From: Posidonia oceanica
Lineage: Eukaryota > Streptophyta > Magnoliopsida > Alismatales > Posidoniaceae
Direction: 5' to 3'
Assembly (NCBI GenBank): GCA_037176725.1
Contig: JAZBRS010000044.1
Location: 992,001-1,056,000, forward strand
DNA: 64,000 bases
The translations under genes were made by a program, and so were the position numbers. Shown here in pieces: positions 33,080-44,955 of the stretch. A model generated the notes under the pieces. That model made no database searches. It was not told the DNA's origin and saw nothing but the letters and a program-made list of their open reading frames with translations. Every line of letters starts with the position of its first letter. Within the stretch, counting starts at the first letter, position 1.

Positions 33080-34210
33080 GATAAGTTATCAAACTTATCG
33101 ACCGGAAGTGATGAGTTTCGGATCATCAGCCGGGAAGTGATGTTTTACGGATCATCAACCGGAAAGTGATGTTTTACGGATCATCAACTGGAAAGTGATG
33201 TTTTACGGATCATCAACCGAAAAGTGATAGTTACTAGATATCAGCCAAAAGGGTGATAGTTACTAGATATCAGCCGGAAAACACAACTGCACGTGTAGTT
33301 ACTGGATATCAGTCGAAAGGGTGATGAGTTTCGGATCATCAACCGAAGAGTGATGTTTTACGGATCATCAACCGGAAAGCGATGTTTTACGGATCATCAA
33401 CTCGAAAGTGATGTTTTACGGATCATCAACTTGAAAGGTGCAGTTGTGAGTGATAGTTACTGGATATCAGCTGGAAAACGCAATTGCAGGTGATAGTTAC
33501 TAGATATCAGCTGAAAGGGTGATGAGTTTCGGATCATCAGCCGAAGAGTGATGTTTTACGGATCATCAACCGGAAAGCGATGTTTTACGGATCATCAACC
33601 GAAAAGTGATGTTTTACGGATCATCAACTGAAAGGTGCAATTGCGAGTGATAGTTACTGGATATCAGCCGAAAGGGTGATGAGTTTCAGGTCATCAGCCG
33701 AAGAGGTGCTTGATTTGATTGATTGATGATAAGATATCAGACTTATCGGCTGGAAGTGATTGATTGATTGATTGATTTGATTTGATTGATGATAAGATAT
33801 CGGACTTATCGGCCGACAAGGTGATTGATTGATTGATTGATTAATGATAAGATATCGGACTTATCGGCCGGCAAGGTGAATGATAAGATATCGGACTTAT
33901 CGGCCAGCAAAGTGATGGATGATAAGATATTGGACTTATCGGCCAGCAAATGAGGGATGATAAGATATCAGACTTATCGTCCAGTAAATGGAGGATGATA
34001 AGATATCGGACTTATCGATCGATAAATGGGGGATGATAAGATATCGGACTTATCGGTCGGCAAATGAGGGATGATAAGATATCGGACTTATCGACCGGCA
34101 AATGAGGGATGATAAGATATCGGACTTATCGGCCGACAAATGATAGATGATAAGATATCGGACTTATCGGCCGGTAAAGGATGGATGATAAGATATCGGA
34201 CTTATCGGCC
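33080..34210 (-). repeat. H hairpin array
   Basis: More than twenty short hairpins with diverse stems, sense strand minus. Variants include GATAAGTCCGATATCTTATC (33715-34210), GATGATCCGTAAAACATC, GATGATCCGAAACTCATC and GATATCTAGTAACTATC (33100-33690). The spacing is about 20-25 bases of GGCCG/CCGGT-like linker. A GATT tetranucleotide run lies at 33716-33842. It is homologous in position and motif to the P 65-bp array but not in unit length. Confidence 0.8.
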
Positions 34211-34718
34211 GACAAGTGGTTTTGCGAGAGCAGATCATCCCATGGCATCTAGGTATATCACGGGGGAAAGATGGGGGGAATGATACTGAGAGGCAGCCAA
34301 GAAAGATGCCCTTGGTATCAGGATGATACCAGGGGTTGGCTAAAGTGACCTTGGCATCGAAAACGAAAGATAGAGACAAAACTAACGTGTTTGTCAAACG
34401 AGTAGTTTGGGGTACTAGCCCTAGGGGAAGATCCAGGTGATGGTGCTCGGCGGCCTTGCTTGTTTTGATGGCGCGGGTCTGTAGAGATTCTGGTGTCTGT
34501 ATTGATTGAGGAGGACTTTCCTGCGGCATTGTGGCAGCAAGTTTGGCCAGGGGCCCTGCAATATGATTGGCGCGAACATACATGCATTGGAGCAGACTTG
34601 AAGCATATGCAAAGCGGCACAAAACACCCTTGTATTGATAGAGCTTTGATTACATGCCTATGGCAGGCCAAAAGATACATCATGATAAACTAAACAAGCA
34701 AACAGCTGCACATGTGCC
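34211..34718 (-). other. H 3' untranslated region with long stem-loop
   Basis: No gene. Conserved with P 24754-25340 in the reverse order expected for minus orientation. It contains the stem-loop at 34309-34335 and a hairpin AGTACCCCAAACTACT at 34401-34416. Confidence 0.6.
34309..34335 (-). repeat. H long conserved stem-loop
   Basis: On the plus strand CCCTTGGTATC, five-base loop, GATACCAGGGG: 11-bp stem with one G-T type mismatch. Same structure as P 25250-25277 and N 40120-40148. Confidence 0.75.
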
Positions 34719-34928
34719 CTAGTTGATTCGGGCCTTCTTCGACTTTCTGGTTCGGGGAACAGGGGGTGCAAGGAGGTATCTCATTGATAGGCCAGAGCAC
34801 CTGCACCTCCGTCAGGTATTCAGGAGTGCATCCCGAGCCTTGTGTGGCTGCTATGTCTGTTGATCGCACTCCGTGCTGCATTAGATCAGCTAGCTCAGTT
34901 GTAGCAGATGTTGAACTGAGTGGCTATG
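34719..34928 (-). pseudogene. H DUF7745-like gene, 3' fragment
   Basis: The minus strand encodes QHGVRSTDIAATQGSGCTPEYLTEVQ, matching RHGVKSTDIAAARGSGCTPEYLTEVQ of P, and then WPINEIPP where P has a stop. The frame is shifted by a missing base near 34742, just before the stop position (34719-34721). The 5' part of the gene lies across N at 49439-50434. Confidence 0.82.
34924..34928. repeat. Target site duplication of N, left copy (CTATG)
   Basis: CTATG here and at 49439-49443 flank N exactly. Confidence 0.95.
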
Positions 34929-37900
34929 TGTAGTAATCCTGAATTCTGATCGTCCATGCACGATGCCAAAGCTCGCGTGCACCGATCAAAATAGGCTCAC
35001 TATATGCGGCAAGATCTGAGGGAAGAAACTCAACTCGGAAATGCTGGCAAAAAGAAGAAAAAGAAAATGATAAGACAAATTGGAGTCGCCACCAGGTATA
35101 TTAAATTGGGAGACTAGGAAAACCAAGGGTAATGCATGAAAAGACATGCAAAACCGGATGCAAAGAGGGGGCAAAAGGATGCAATGCAACACAATGCAAT
35201 GCTATGCTATGCTATGCTATGACTCGAGCCTAGGATAAAGGAAAGGATCGATGCGAGCCAAGAGAAAGGGCAAGGTTTCCTATTACACATGGGGAAGGTG
35301 TTAGGCACCCCTGATATGTCCGAGAGTCGGTCTTTCTTAGGCAATCTCGCGCTCTAATGCAGGGAAATGCTAGCCTAATGCCTAAATGCAATGAATGTCT
35401 GCTTACCATGCATGGGAAATAAACGTGCTATCTATGTGCTCAGCAACGCTGCTAGTGTTCCGAACCAGACGAACCCTAGCTCATGAGAACTCCTAGGCAA
35501 TAAGCATCATAGTCCTAATGCAAATGCAAGCGATAAAACAAAACTACGGGGAAAACCAGGCAATGCAAGCGACATGCAAGATATAAACCAAAGTAGGCAT
35601 GGAAAACGAGGCAAAGCATCGAAAGCGAGGCGAAGCACGGAAAACGATGCAAAGGCACGGAAAACGATGCAAAGCGTGGAAAACGATGCAAAGGCAAGGG
35701 AAAAACAAAACAGGGACCAGGTAGCATGCATGGGGGTGGCAATAGGCACAAGGAGCAATAAAATGTGGAAAACGGCGAGCAAAGGGAAATCAGCATTTTA
35801 AAATCGACTTCAGCCAGACTGTAAGCATTGGATGCTGGCACTGCTGGCGTCCAACACCTACTGGAGGCAGACGGCATGCAAATTTTGGAAAAAGATGCAT
35901 TCTAGCTATATGGATGCAATACAGATGCAGAAATGCAACTAAATGGATGCAAGGCATGCAGGGCTAACATGATAACAGAACAGAAGCGGATTCAGAGCAA
36001 GGGGCAAGCTAAGATCAATAATCAAAGTAAGCAGGGTGTTGGACGCCCGTGGGCATGGCATCCAACATTAGACGCCAGAGTGGCTGACGTCCAACACAGG
36101 CCAGAAGACAGCAAGCTAGATAAGCAAACAGAAGGCAAATAAATAAATAAATAAATGGGAGCATGCATTTGGGCTGCTGGAGACAAGCAGGAGGGGTAGA
36201 CATGCAAGCATAGAACACAAAAGAAACCAAAAAGACATTACCTGCAGCATGTGCCAGGCCAGAGGCACAACCAGGACGTTGCACGCGAGCTGAGCCGGCG
36301 TCCAATGTTGGACGCCCAAACCAGCAACGTACAACGCACTGGGAGGCAAAACACATAAGAGTCTTGCATAAAAAGGCAAATGAGCTATGAAAGCTGCAGA
36401 AGAAATGCTAAGGAAGCTAAGCAAGCATATAAACGCAGGAATCATGCAAGCAAACAGATCAGAGCATCATGCAAGCTAGCAAAACAAGGTAGGGACGTTA
36501 GACGCTAGAGACAGCAGCGTCCAACGTTGGACGTTGAGGCCCCCAGCGTCCAACACCTGTAGAATGCAAACTCACCTGCACTAAGGGGGAGCTCAGCTCT
36601 AAACCCCACTAACATGCATGCAAACATACCAAAGACATGCCTGAGCAAATAGAAACATTCACCAAGCATTTAATCCATGATAAGCAAAAAGGCAAGAGCA
36701 TGCATGAGAGTAAAAGATGAAAAAAAAGCCAAGAAGAAAGCATGCAACTTAAAAGGAGGCTAGCAAACCTAAGCATGGTTGCCATAGGGGCCAGGCATCT
36801 CTAAGCATACATGGATCATGCATGGACATCAAAAATAGGCAAGGTGCAAGCATGGCAGCAAAATAGAGCAAGTAGACATGTTGGACGCTGGATGAACCAG
36901 CGTCCAACGTTGGACGCGGTTCACCCAGGCATCCAATGCAGGCAGATAGCAGATAGCATTAAGGCATGCAAAAATGATTCAAGCAAGCATGGGACAAACA
37001 AGTAGGCATGGCATAGCATCTGAGAACACATAAAGAAGGCATGCAGCATGGATTCACACAAAAAGCAAGCTATGGCAAAGCATGGCAAACTTTAAAACAA
37101 AATAAAGCAAGCAGAGTGTTGGACGCTGGCTACTGCCACGTCCAACGTTAGACGCACCAGATTGCATGTCCAACACACTGAACGTCCTTCCGGCCACGAA
37201 TCGAGGCCAAATGGATCCAAAACTCTAAATAAACTTGCCAATAAGCAAGAGTGATTGACAACAAGCATGGTGGTATGCTTGGTGCCAAGATTAGGCGAGT
37301 GGATTGATCCACCCACCTCCTCCTCATCGTCGGAAAACCAAGCGATGGAGGGGTGTGTGCTGTGCAAACAAGCATGGAAAGCATGGGGAAACACTCAACC
37401 TATCATGCATGAGCTACAGGGATAGAAAACTAACCTGTGCATGGCCTGGAACGGCGTGTCGACCTCCTTCACCGGCGCTGCGGAAGTGGCGGCAGGGCTG
37501 ACTCCGGCGAGCTTGCGTAGCCGGCTGAGGGCACGAGAGGGGGCGGCGAAAGGTCCAGAGTGAAGGTGGATCTTTGGTCTGTGCTCTGGAGGTGGTGAAT
37601 TGGCGAGAGGAGGGCTGTGCTGGTCTGTGCGTCCTTGGGAAGAAGGGTGCTTGGTGCTGGTTTTGTGCATGGGTTGCTTGGGTTCTGCTGCAAATGGCAG
37701 CGGCTTCAGAGGGAAATTGGCAGGTTTGGCAGGGTGTGGCAGGGCTGGGCGTGAGTGGGAGGCCACGAGGCATGGCAAGCGAAGGGCGTGGGCATGCCAG
37801 AGGGTCGCCGAAGGTGCTAGTGTCAGGCGGCGGCCGCAGTGAGAAGAAGAGAGAGTGGGAAAAGGACTGGGATGGAGAAGATGGCTTGTAACTCGACCTT

Positions 37901-38315
37901 GGAAGGTAGTGGATGGCCTGGAGTGCAAGAGGGGACAGGCAGTAAGTGCAGAGGAGCAGAGGAGTGGACGGGAGGTGAGCCGAAGGTGGCGGAACAGCCA
38001 CTGTTGCAACCGAGTCATTGGACGCTAGAGCAGAAGGCGTCCAACGTTGGACGCTAGCACAGGACGTGTCCAACGTTGGATGCTGCCTATTCCAGCATAC
38101 AACACACCCAGGAGGCAAAAAGCTACAAAGGGCTTGGGCTTGGGCTTGAAAAGGGTTTAAAAAGGTGTAAAAAGGCTTGGGTTGGGTTTAGGTAAGGTTT
38201 TAGGTGGAAATGGGTTCGAAATGGGTTTGGTTTGAAAAAGAGTGCCATTCCAGCGTCTACGCGAGCTTGCAGGAGAAAACACCAACTTCCAGGCTGTCAA
38301 AATGGGGTGTCTACA
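34929..38315 (-). mobile_element. N 3' LTR
   Basis: Minus strand starts TGTAGACACCCCATTTTG (38315 downward) and ends GGATTACTACA (34929). It contains seven clusters of TTGGACGC/GCGTCCAA inverted repeats, a short ATGCT microsatellite (35194-35221), the conserved GGTG-CCTAA-CACC block (35291-35311) and a PBS-like word (35083-35091). A 234-codon Pro/Ser-rich frame at 38118-37414 is also in the other LTR, but only because the copies are recent. I do not call it a gene. Confidence 0.93.
35828..38092 (-). repeat. TTGGACGC inverted-repeat clusters, N 3' LTR
   Basis: Clusters near 35828-35857, 36036-36095, 36296-36320, 36494-36561, 36876-36935, 37117-37172 and 38017-38092. The typical core is GCGTCCAACGTTGGACGC, an 18-bp perfect palindrome, plus longer-range TTGGACGC...GCGTCCAA pairs. 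Confidence 0.85.
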
Positions 38316-38330
38316 GATACCCCTCCCTGA
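38316..38330 (-). other. N polypurine tract
   Basis: Minus strand AGGGAGGGGTATC directly before the TGTAGACACC start of the 3' LTR. It is the expected primer site for plus-strand cDNA. Confidence 0.75.
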
Positions 38331-39833
38331 GCATGGTCAAGCGTAGCGAGACCGCCACTTAGGATAGACAAGACACCCTACCTGATGCTGGCAGGAGCGC
38401 AAATTGCTGTGGGCGTGGGTCATTTATCCGGCGGATGCACCGGGTGCTTGCTATGCTACGGATGCTAATGCTGATGCTGAACTAACATGAACTAGTGCAC
38501 GTGCGGGTGCTGTGCATGAGGAAATGCTATGCTGATGCATGGTGAGTGCTGGCTAATGCTGATGCAGATGTTGTGGGTGCTTGCTATGCTGCGGATGCTA
38601 ATGCTTGATGTAAGTGCTTGCTATGCTTGTGAGTGCTTGCTAATGCTTGTGAGTGCTAGCTAATGCTTGTGAGTGCTAGCGCTAATGCTGGGAGTGCCGG
38701 TGCTGCAAAAGCAGACACCAAGCGGGGAATGCTAGTGTAGTGCAGTGTGATGCATGTTGAAGCGAGGAAAAGCAGAGGGCTCTACGATGCGATGCGACAA
38801 GTTGGCTGCTTGTCCAAACTTGCGCAAAAGGGGGCTCCAGAGGACTAACGCGCTTGCCGCTAAGGCACGTTAGCAGCTAGTCCGGGGAAGACCAAAGGGG
38901 TCCTTGTCCATTCGGGACAAGCGAAACAAGCAGGAACTCGTGAGGCCGCGAGAAGGAGAAAATGCTTGCCTCCGGCCGAGGCAGTAAACTAGCCGAAGAG
39001 GCAGAAGGGGGCAATGCAATGCAAAGGATGCCCTAAGCAATGCAAGAAGGTGAATGCAAATGCAGATGAATGCAAACACTAGAATGCTGTGCTGATGCAA
39101 ATGGTATGCTTACGCTAATGCTTACTGCACTGTACTCCTCTAGGGGAAAGTAGAATGGTGCATGCACGCGGAAAAGTGGAAATGCAATGCAATGCTGTCG
39201 CTGGCCAATGCAGGTAGGCCAAGCGACGGACGTGCCATTCGCAAAGCTCAACTGTAGACGAATGGCAATGCAAGCGCATGGGATACAGCAGAAAGTAAAG
39301 ATGCTAAAAGTAAAGCAGGGGATGTGCATGCAACAGCGGGCACGAAACGCCCAGGAAAGTGGAATGCAGAAGTTGGTGTAAGGACCACAGAGGAGCGGTA
39401 GCGCAATAAGGGTGCAATGCATGGGATGTTATGCAGTGGGATGCAGGATACACAACGGAATGCCGGGCACATAGAACCAAGAAAACGATCCCAAGGCCAC
39501 GCACTACTGCGGGTGCCATCCAAAGGCCGGCAAGCTACGAAAGTCTTGCAGGTGCTGAGGATGTTACCTTAAGCAATACGCGAACCAGGGGTTCGGATCC
39601 TAAGCACGCATTGTCCATGTAATGATGAGATGCAATACTAGGACTGACTCTACAAGGCATACAAAGAAGCTATATGATGTTATGCAATGCGAATGCTGTG
39701 AAATGCAGTGTATAAACAAGTGGAATGTCGGGCACGCAAAACTGGGAAAACAATCCTGGTCGAGCAATGTCCGGGCAATGATGAAATGCTAATGCCATGC
39801 AACAAAATGCTATTACACTAAGATGAAATGAGT
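38331..39833 (-). other. N 3' non-coding region
   Basis: No gene. 38400-38770 is low-complexity GCTAATGCTGATGC-type sequence. 38903-38982 holds three hairpins. 39000-39830 is rich in ATGCAATGC words, with only short frames and no recognised product. Confidence 0.6.
38903..38982 (-). repeat. N hairpin cluster
   Basis: CTTGTCC-ATTCG-GGACAAG (38903-38921), CTCG/CGAG (38937-38952) and GCCTC-CGGCC-GAGGC (38968-38982). Another, CCTCGTG-GTGT-CACGAGG, is at 40795-40812. These resemble the TTCG/CCTC family of P at 23165-23346. Confidence 0.55.
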
Positions 39834-40709
39834 GATAGGTTAACGGGCCTATCGCCGAATAGTTAGGGCTATCAGCCCGCGAGGAGTTAACGGACTCATC
39901 ACCGGATAGTTGGGGCTATCAGCCGGCGGATGGTGACAGGCCAGCAAGTCTGTCAGGCAAGAGGGGTGATTACAAGGGGGATAACTTGTAACCACGAATG
40001 CAACGAGAATACCATACCCGAAGGTGTGGCAAGGGTCCGTAGACGCTCCCGTAGCAGTTGGGGTTGTCAGCCCAAATGCAGATGGAGATGGGATACCATG
40101 GGGCAACTAAATAAAGATGCCCCTGGTATCGGTGAACGATACCAGGGGGCAGCCGAAGCGCCCCTAGCATCAAAATGCAAGGCGGAGACAACACTAACAG
40201 GTTTGTCAGCCAAGTAGTTAGGGCTACCAGCCCGAATGCAGTGAAATGGACGTAAGGGCTCACCATGCAAAGTGCGATGATGGTGGGGGATGCAATGGAA
40301 TAATGCAAATGCAGGGTGATAAGTTAACGGACTTATCGCCGAATAGTTAGGGATATCAACCCGAATGCAACGTGGATATGCGGGATGACATTTTAACGGG
40401 TGTCAACCGAGCAGTTAGGGCTACCAGCCCAATGCAGAGGAATGCAGAGTGATAGGTTAACAGACCCATCGCCGAGCAGTTAGGGCTGCCAGCCCAGATG
40501 CAGCAATGATAGCATAATAAAATGATAGGTTGATGGACCCATCGCCGAGCAATTAGGGCTGCCAGCCCGGATGCAGCAATAATAAATGATAGGTTGACGG
40601 ACCCATCCCCGAGTAGTTAGGGTTGCCAACCCGGATGCAGTATGGATAGCATGATAAAAAATGATAGGTTGACGGACCCATCGCCGAGCTATTAGGGCTA
40701 CCAGCCCGA
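39834..40709 (-). repeat. N hairpin module array, main block
   Basis: Sense (minus) modules pair a CCCTAA-loop stem with a CCGTYA-loop stem, for example ATAGCCCTAACTAT (39859-39872) with GATAGGCCCGTTAACCTATC (39834-39853), and GATAAGTCCGTTAACTTATC (40318-40337). About nine modules, irregularly spaced. The long stem-loop 40120-40148 lies inside the block. Confidence 0.82.
40120..40148 (-). repeat. N long conserved stem-loop
   Basis: CCCCTGGTATC, seven-base loop GGTGAAC, GATACCAGGGG: perfect 11-bp stem. The stem sequence is identical to that in P although the loop differs. Confidence 0.82.
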
Positions 40710-42160
40710 ATGCAAAAGTGAGGAATGCAAGAAGACACAGAGGGAATAGGAAAACCCCCCGTGGTGGGTGTGTAATGGTCTCAGCGTGGGCATGCCTCGT
40801 GGTGTCACGAGGTGACAAACGAGGTACATGCCGGTCGTCAAGGACCTACCCACACGGCGGGCGGCAAAATTTGAAAAGCGCGGAGCCTCTGAGCGAGGCA
40901 GGCAAAAGTGCTTGTCCTTGGCTCCGATTTTCGAAAACAGGGAGAAGGGAAGATAAAGATATATTACAGCATGCATGTTTTGGTGGCTTTGGACTCAAAG
41001 CAGCTGTGAGTAAGGATGCTTCTGCAGTTTCTGACTCAGGAGATCTCGATCCTCGAGCGATGCCATGCCGAGTTGTGGTCGATGGCTCTCTTTCTCACTC
41101 TTGGCTTGGGATGAGGCCTTGGCTTTGCAGAGTATAGCCTTTGGCTACAGGGTAGCAGAAGCATTGGATGCAGCTTCTTAGCCTCTGTCTCAATTCTTCG
41201 GGGACCTGCTACCACTTTTGACGCTCACAGAATAGGTCTTTCTTTTCCCCTCATGAGTGACTGGAGTCGCATCTAGCTTGCCAAGGGAGTGGAGATGTCT
41301 CCAGAGGAGATTGGAGCGTGCTGCTACGCTCGGAGGGTGGGTCAGGTCCTCCTGATAAGGCATCCCGTGCAGTTGACAGTGTGGCGCTTGAAACTGATAG
41401 CTGAGGGGGCTTCGACGTTTGTCCGAGTCACTCCTCTCATGAGCGCCTTCTTTCTTCAACTTCTTTCTACATTTTTCTTTTGTGCTCAGCATGCATATCA
41501 TGTTGTCAATTCTTTTGCTCACATGACCTCTATTCTTTTGGATATGCATGTCTTCGCCCTCTTGGGGTAGCGGTCCCTGATGAGGCGTTGAGAGTTCAGC
41601 TGATCGGCGTACACCCTCAGCCTCTACACTGTGTAGACAGCCTCCGGCTATGCTCTGCTCTGCTTTGGTCCTCTCCATGTCTGGTGGACTCTCTGGTTAA
41701 GGTGGATCTCGCTTCGGGAGTTTTTAAGCTCAGCGAGTCACTCTGTTCTGCTCTAGTCTCACTCTGTAGCCACATGCAAGAGATGGCGCTGCTCGGGAGA
41801 GACCTGCCTGAGATCGTCACTGCTTGACATCTTCTAGGCGCTGCTTGTTTGTCCAAAGCCGGTTTCTGATTATACAAATGTTTGTGGGTTTTGTATATTT
41901 TAGCAGGGGAAAGGACAAACATGTTTTTGGGTTTTGCATTGGTTTTGTATTTTTTATGATTTTTGTTTAGGAAAACATAAAAGGGAAAACTAGCAGAAAG
42001 GCGAAGAAAATATTTTTGCTGTTTTTATTTTCTTAATTATTTTGGCTTTATGCTTTACAAGATGCAAGAAATGATATGTACATGCAATAAATGACAATGC
42101 ATGATGACAGATATGTGCAAGATGGTGGGTATGCATGCAAAGTGATTGATATGTGCAGGT
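40710..42160 (-). other. N unidentified internal segment
   Basis: Not similar by eye to P or H. 40795-40812 is a hairpin. 40960-41830 has a different, more gene-like texture. On the minus strand 41678-41190 is a 162-codon basic frame (KCRKKLKKEG, HEGKRKTYSVS) that I do not recognise; the opposite strand is also open at 41480-41827. 41860-42060 is T/A-rich. It could be captured host sequence. Confidence 0.4.
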
Positions 42161-42309
42161 GATAAGTTGACAGACTTATCGCCGAATAGTTAGGGATATC
42201 AGCCCAAATAAGGATAAGTTGACGGACTTATCGCCGAGCAGTTAGGGCTGCCAGCCCAGTGATGATAGGTTAACGGACCTATCGCCGGATAGTTAGGGGT
42301 ATCAGCCCA
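42161..42309 (-). repeat. N hairpin module array, second block
   Basis: Three modules of the same kind as the main block: hairpins at 42161-42180, around 42213-42232 and 42264-42283, each followed by a CCCTAA-loop stem. Confidence 0.8.
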
Positions 42310-42771
42310 AATGATGAATGCATGCAAGGAAAAAATGCAAGTTTTTAGGATTTTTGCCGTTTTTATGCTTTTTATGATTTTTTGACATGGCAAGAAAACA
42401 CAAAAAATAAAACAAAACAAAACAAAACAAAAAGAAAAGACAGTGCAGGAAAAAAAAGAGAGGTAAGAAGGACTTACCTGCCAGCGACCTCGGGAGGGAG
42501 GTGCTGGGTCTGCCCCTACGTTGCTGATGCTGTCGGCGAGATCCACTGTTGGCAGTGCGGGGAGCACTGGGGCTGCTAGATCTGCTGATGGCAGTGTAGG
42601 GAGCACTGGGGCTATTGATGCTGGAGGGGAAGCTAACCTGGATGGTGCTGCGACTGGGCTTGCGATCGATTTGCCGTTGCACTTTTGAGCGTCCCCTAGG
42701 CAAACAGAGAGAGACAGGAAGAGGGGATTGCGCCGATGGGATCGGAAGGACCCACCGAGGCAGAGCTGGAT
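42310..42771 (-). other. N sequence after gag
   Basis: No gene supported. It holds a degenerate A/C-rich tract (42390-42480) and Ser/Arg/Pro-rich short frames. Protease and RT should begin hereabouts in a full element and are absent. Confidence 0.55.
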
Positions 42772-44955
42772 TCAAAGAAGATTGGGGTAAGCCCCCGAGG
42801 TTCCGGCATCCCCGGAGGCCGCAGGCTCAGAAGAGGAAGGGCCAGCTACGCTAAGGTGTGCGAGTACAAGTGCAGGTGTGTGAGCAGCCTCCTGCGAACT
42901 GACAATGAGGGTCCCGTTGTCAATCAAGTCCTGAACGACATCCCGGAGAGTGAGGCAATTATCCATCGAATGCCCCGTGGCTCGATGGTAATCGCAATGC
43001 TTGCTCGCATCGCACCACCTCGGAAGAGGATTTGGTAGCAGGCGAGTTTCTGGGAGCCTCAGAATCGACACAAGCTAGGGAAAGACGGCGCTTAGTAGTT
43101 CACCAAGTGGGGTGAAGTCACTCTTAGCGCGGCGGACTCATCTTTGCTTAGGCTGTTGTCCTTGCTGAGCTGGTGCGACATGATGCACCGCCTCAACGGT
43201 GGCAGTGTGTGCAGTGGGTGCATAAATAGGTGTGTGCACTAGCGGAAAAGGGTATGGCTAACTTTCTACAAAGGCAAGCACCTCAGGAGGATCAGCGCAT
43301 GCGACGGCGTGCTGTTCAGAGCAGTCGGAAGCGAAGTTGTTGCTGCTGCGGCGATTGCTGGTGGTGTTGGCCTACCTAGCCAATGCAGAAAGTGCAGGGA
43401 ATTGCCCACTCTATAGTGAGCTTTCCACACGAGCACCAGCCCTAATCAGCGATGCAAAACTAGTGATGTGCTAGATGCAAAGCAGAGTCCCAATCGCTGG
43501 CAGTGCCCCTTTGACGATCATCTCGATAGAATCCTCCTCAGAGGGTCTATCTCTGACCTGGGCGACTGTGGAGCGCCAGCGACTGACATACTCCCTGAAT
43601 GGCTCTTGGGGCCTCTGCCGGATGGCGATGAGATCCTCCCGCTTGGGGATCAAGTCGAGGTTGAAAGCATATTGCTCAAGGAAAGCCCAAGAAAGACCAG
43701 TCCAAGTCTGAACCGCAGCCGTGTCAAGGGACGTGAACCACCTAAGTGCGGGGCCGGTTAAACTCTTCTAGAACAGGCGGATAAGGAGCCTTTCATCCGC
43801 CTGAAGCTAAGCAAGGTCCCCACAATATACCTTCAGATGCGAGATGGGGCAGCCTCTACCATCATATTTATCGAAGTCCAGGATGCAGAACTTCGAAGGG
43901 AGTGCGGCCTTGGGAAAGAGACAGAGGTCGCGAAATTGGTAGGGCTGGTGGTCCTAGCCTTGCACTTGACGAAGTGCTCTCTCTAGATCGCCCAACCTGG
44001 AGAGAAGGGCGTCTGAGGCTGCTGCTGGCGATGGTTGTGCAGCAGAGGCAGGGATCACGTATGCTGTGCGAGTCGCACGAGAGCGCTCCTCTGGATCCAC
44101 CATCGTGCTACCTGGTGTCGTAGCGAGAGGGCCAGCATACCCGTGCGAGGGTGCGAAGTGCGGTGCTATGAATGCAGGAGTCTGAACCTGATGCAAGGAA
44201 GATGGATAGATAATATGCTGTGCAGTGTAAGGTGCAGTGCGGGGGAGCAGCAGCTGTTGCATTGGCATGGTGCCGGGCAATGGGCCTGAGGGGTGCTGTG
44301 CTCCTGCCAATCCAAAAGACTGGCCACCAGAAGAAGGAGTTGCATGCTGTGCAAAGTGCTGTGTAGGTGCAGGAGGCCGAAAATGTGCCCCCATCGCCAG
44401 AGCTGTAAGGAGCCAGGGCGATGGAAAGGGCGGAAGTGCAGTGTAGTGTGCCTACAGGGCTATAGAGGGCGGCACCGGAACCTCAGGGGTTGGACAGGAA
44501 GAGCAGACCACAGTCGGATCGAGTGCGAGAGCCATGCTCCGCAGCCTATCGGCCTTAGCCAATAAACACCACACTTGCGAGGCAGAGAAAGCATCGACCG
44601 ACGGGCCGGGACGCGAAGAGGTGTCCACCAAAGGGGGCGCGGAAACCAAGGAAGCAACAGGAGTGGATCCTACACAAGAGGCAGCCGTAAAAGGCTGGAT
44701 TCCCGAGATGGGAAGGCCTTGGAATGGAACAGAAGGCGACACTCCTGCAGCTAGAGTGGCGATCACCACGGCAGACTCGATGACAAGCTCCAAGTCGGCT
44801 AGGGTCGACCCTTGATCCAGATAAAGTGGCTGGGAAGCCTCCTGCACCAGAAGAGGCAAGGAGACGGGCGACGCCAAAGCTGGGGAAGGAGAAACCGAAG
44901 TCGGTATCTCCCCTGACGCCAAAGAGGAAGGAAGCTCGCCGGTATGCTGGGCCAT
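42772..44955 (-). pseudogene. gag: N gag, decayed
   Basis: A single frame of 728 codons, starting MAQ as in P and H. The Pro/Ala-rich N-terminal region is followed by the Gag core (ERLLIRLF...WFTSLD) around 43800-43660, REYVSRW at about 43600, and the knuckle CDYHRATGHSMDNC (about 42990-42945). No frameshift was found. At least six in-frame stops occur, including 44454-44452, 43956-43954 and one in DLA*LQAD at about 43811, the same codon as the amber at 14225 in P. The last stop is 42774-42772, where P continues through a linker into protease. As it stands no full Gag can be made. Confidence 0.85.

Noticed and set aside
35194..35221. ATGCT microsatellite as a functional feature
   Set aside because: Short simple repeat present in both N LTRs; nothing beyond slippage is indicated.
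37414..38118. 234-codon Pro/Ser-rich frame in the N LTR
   Set aside because: Present in both LTRs only because they are recent duplicates; no domain, and it contains the palindromic repeats.
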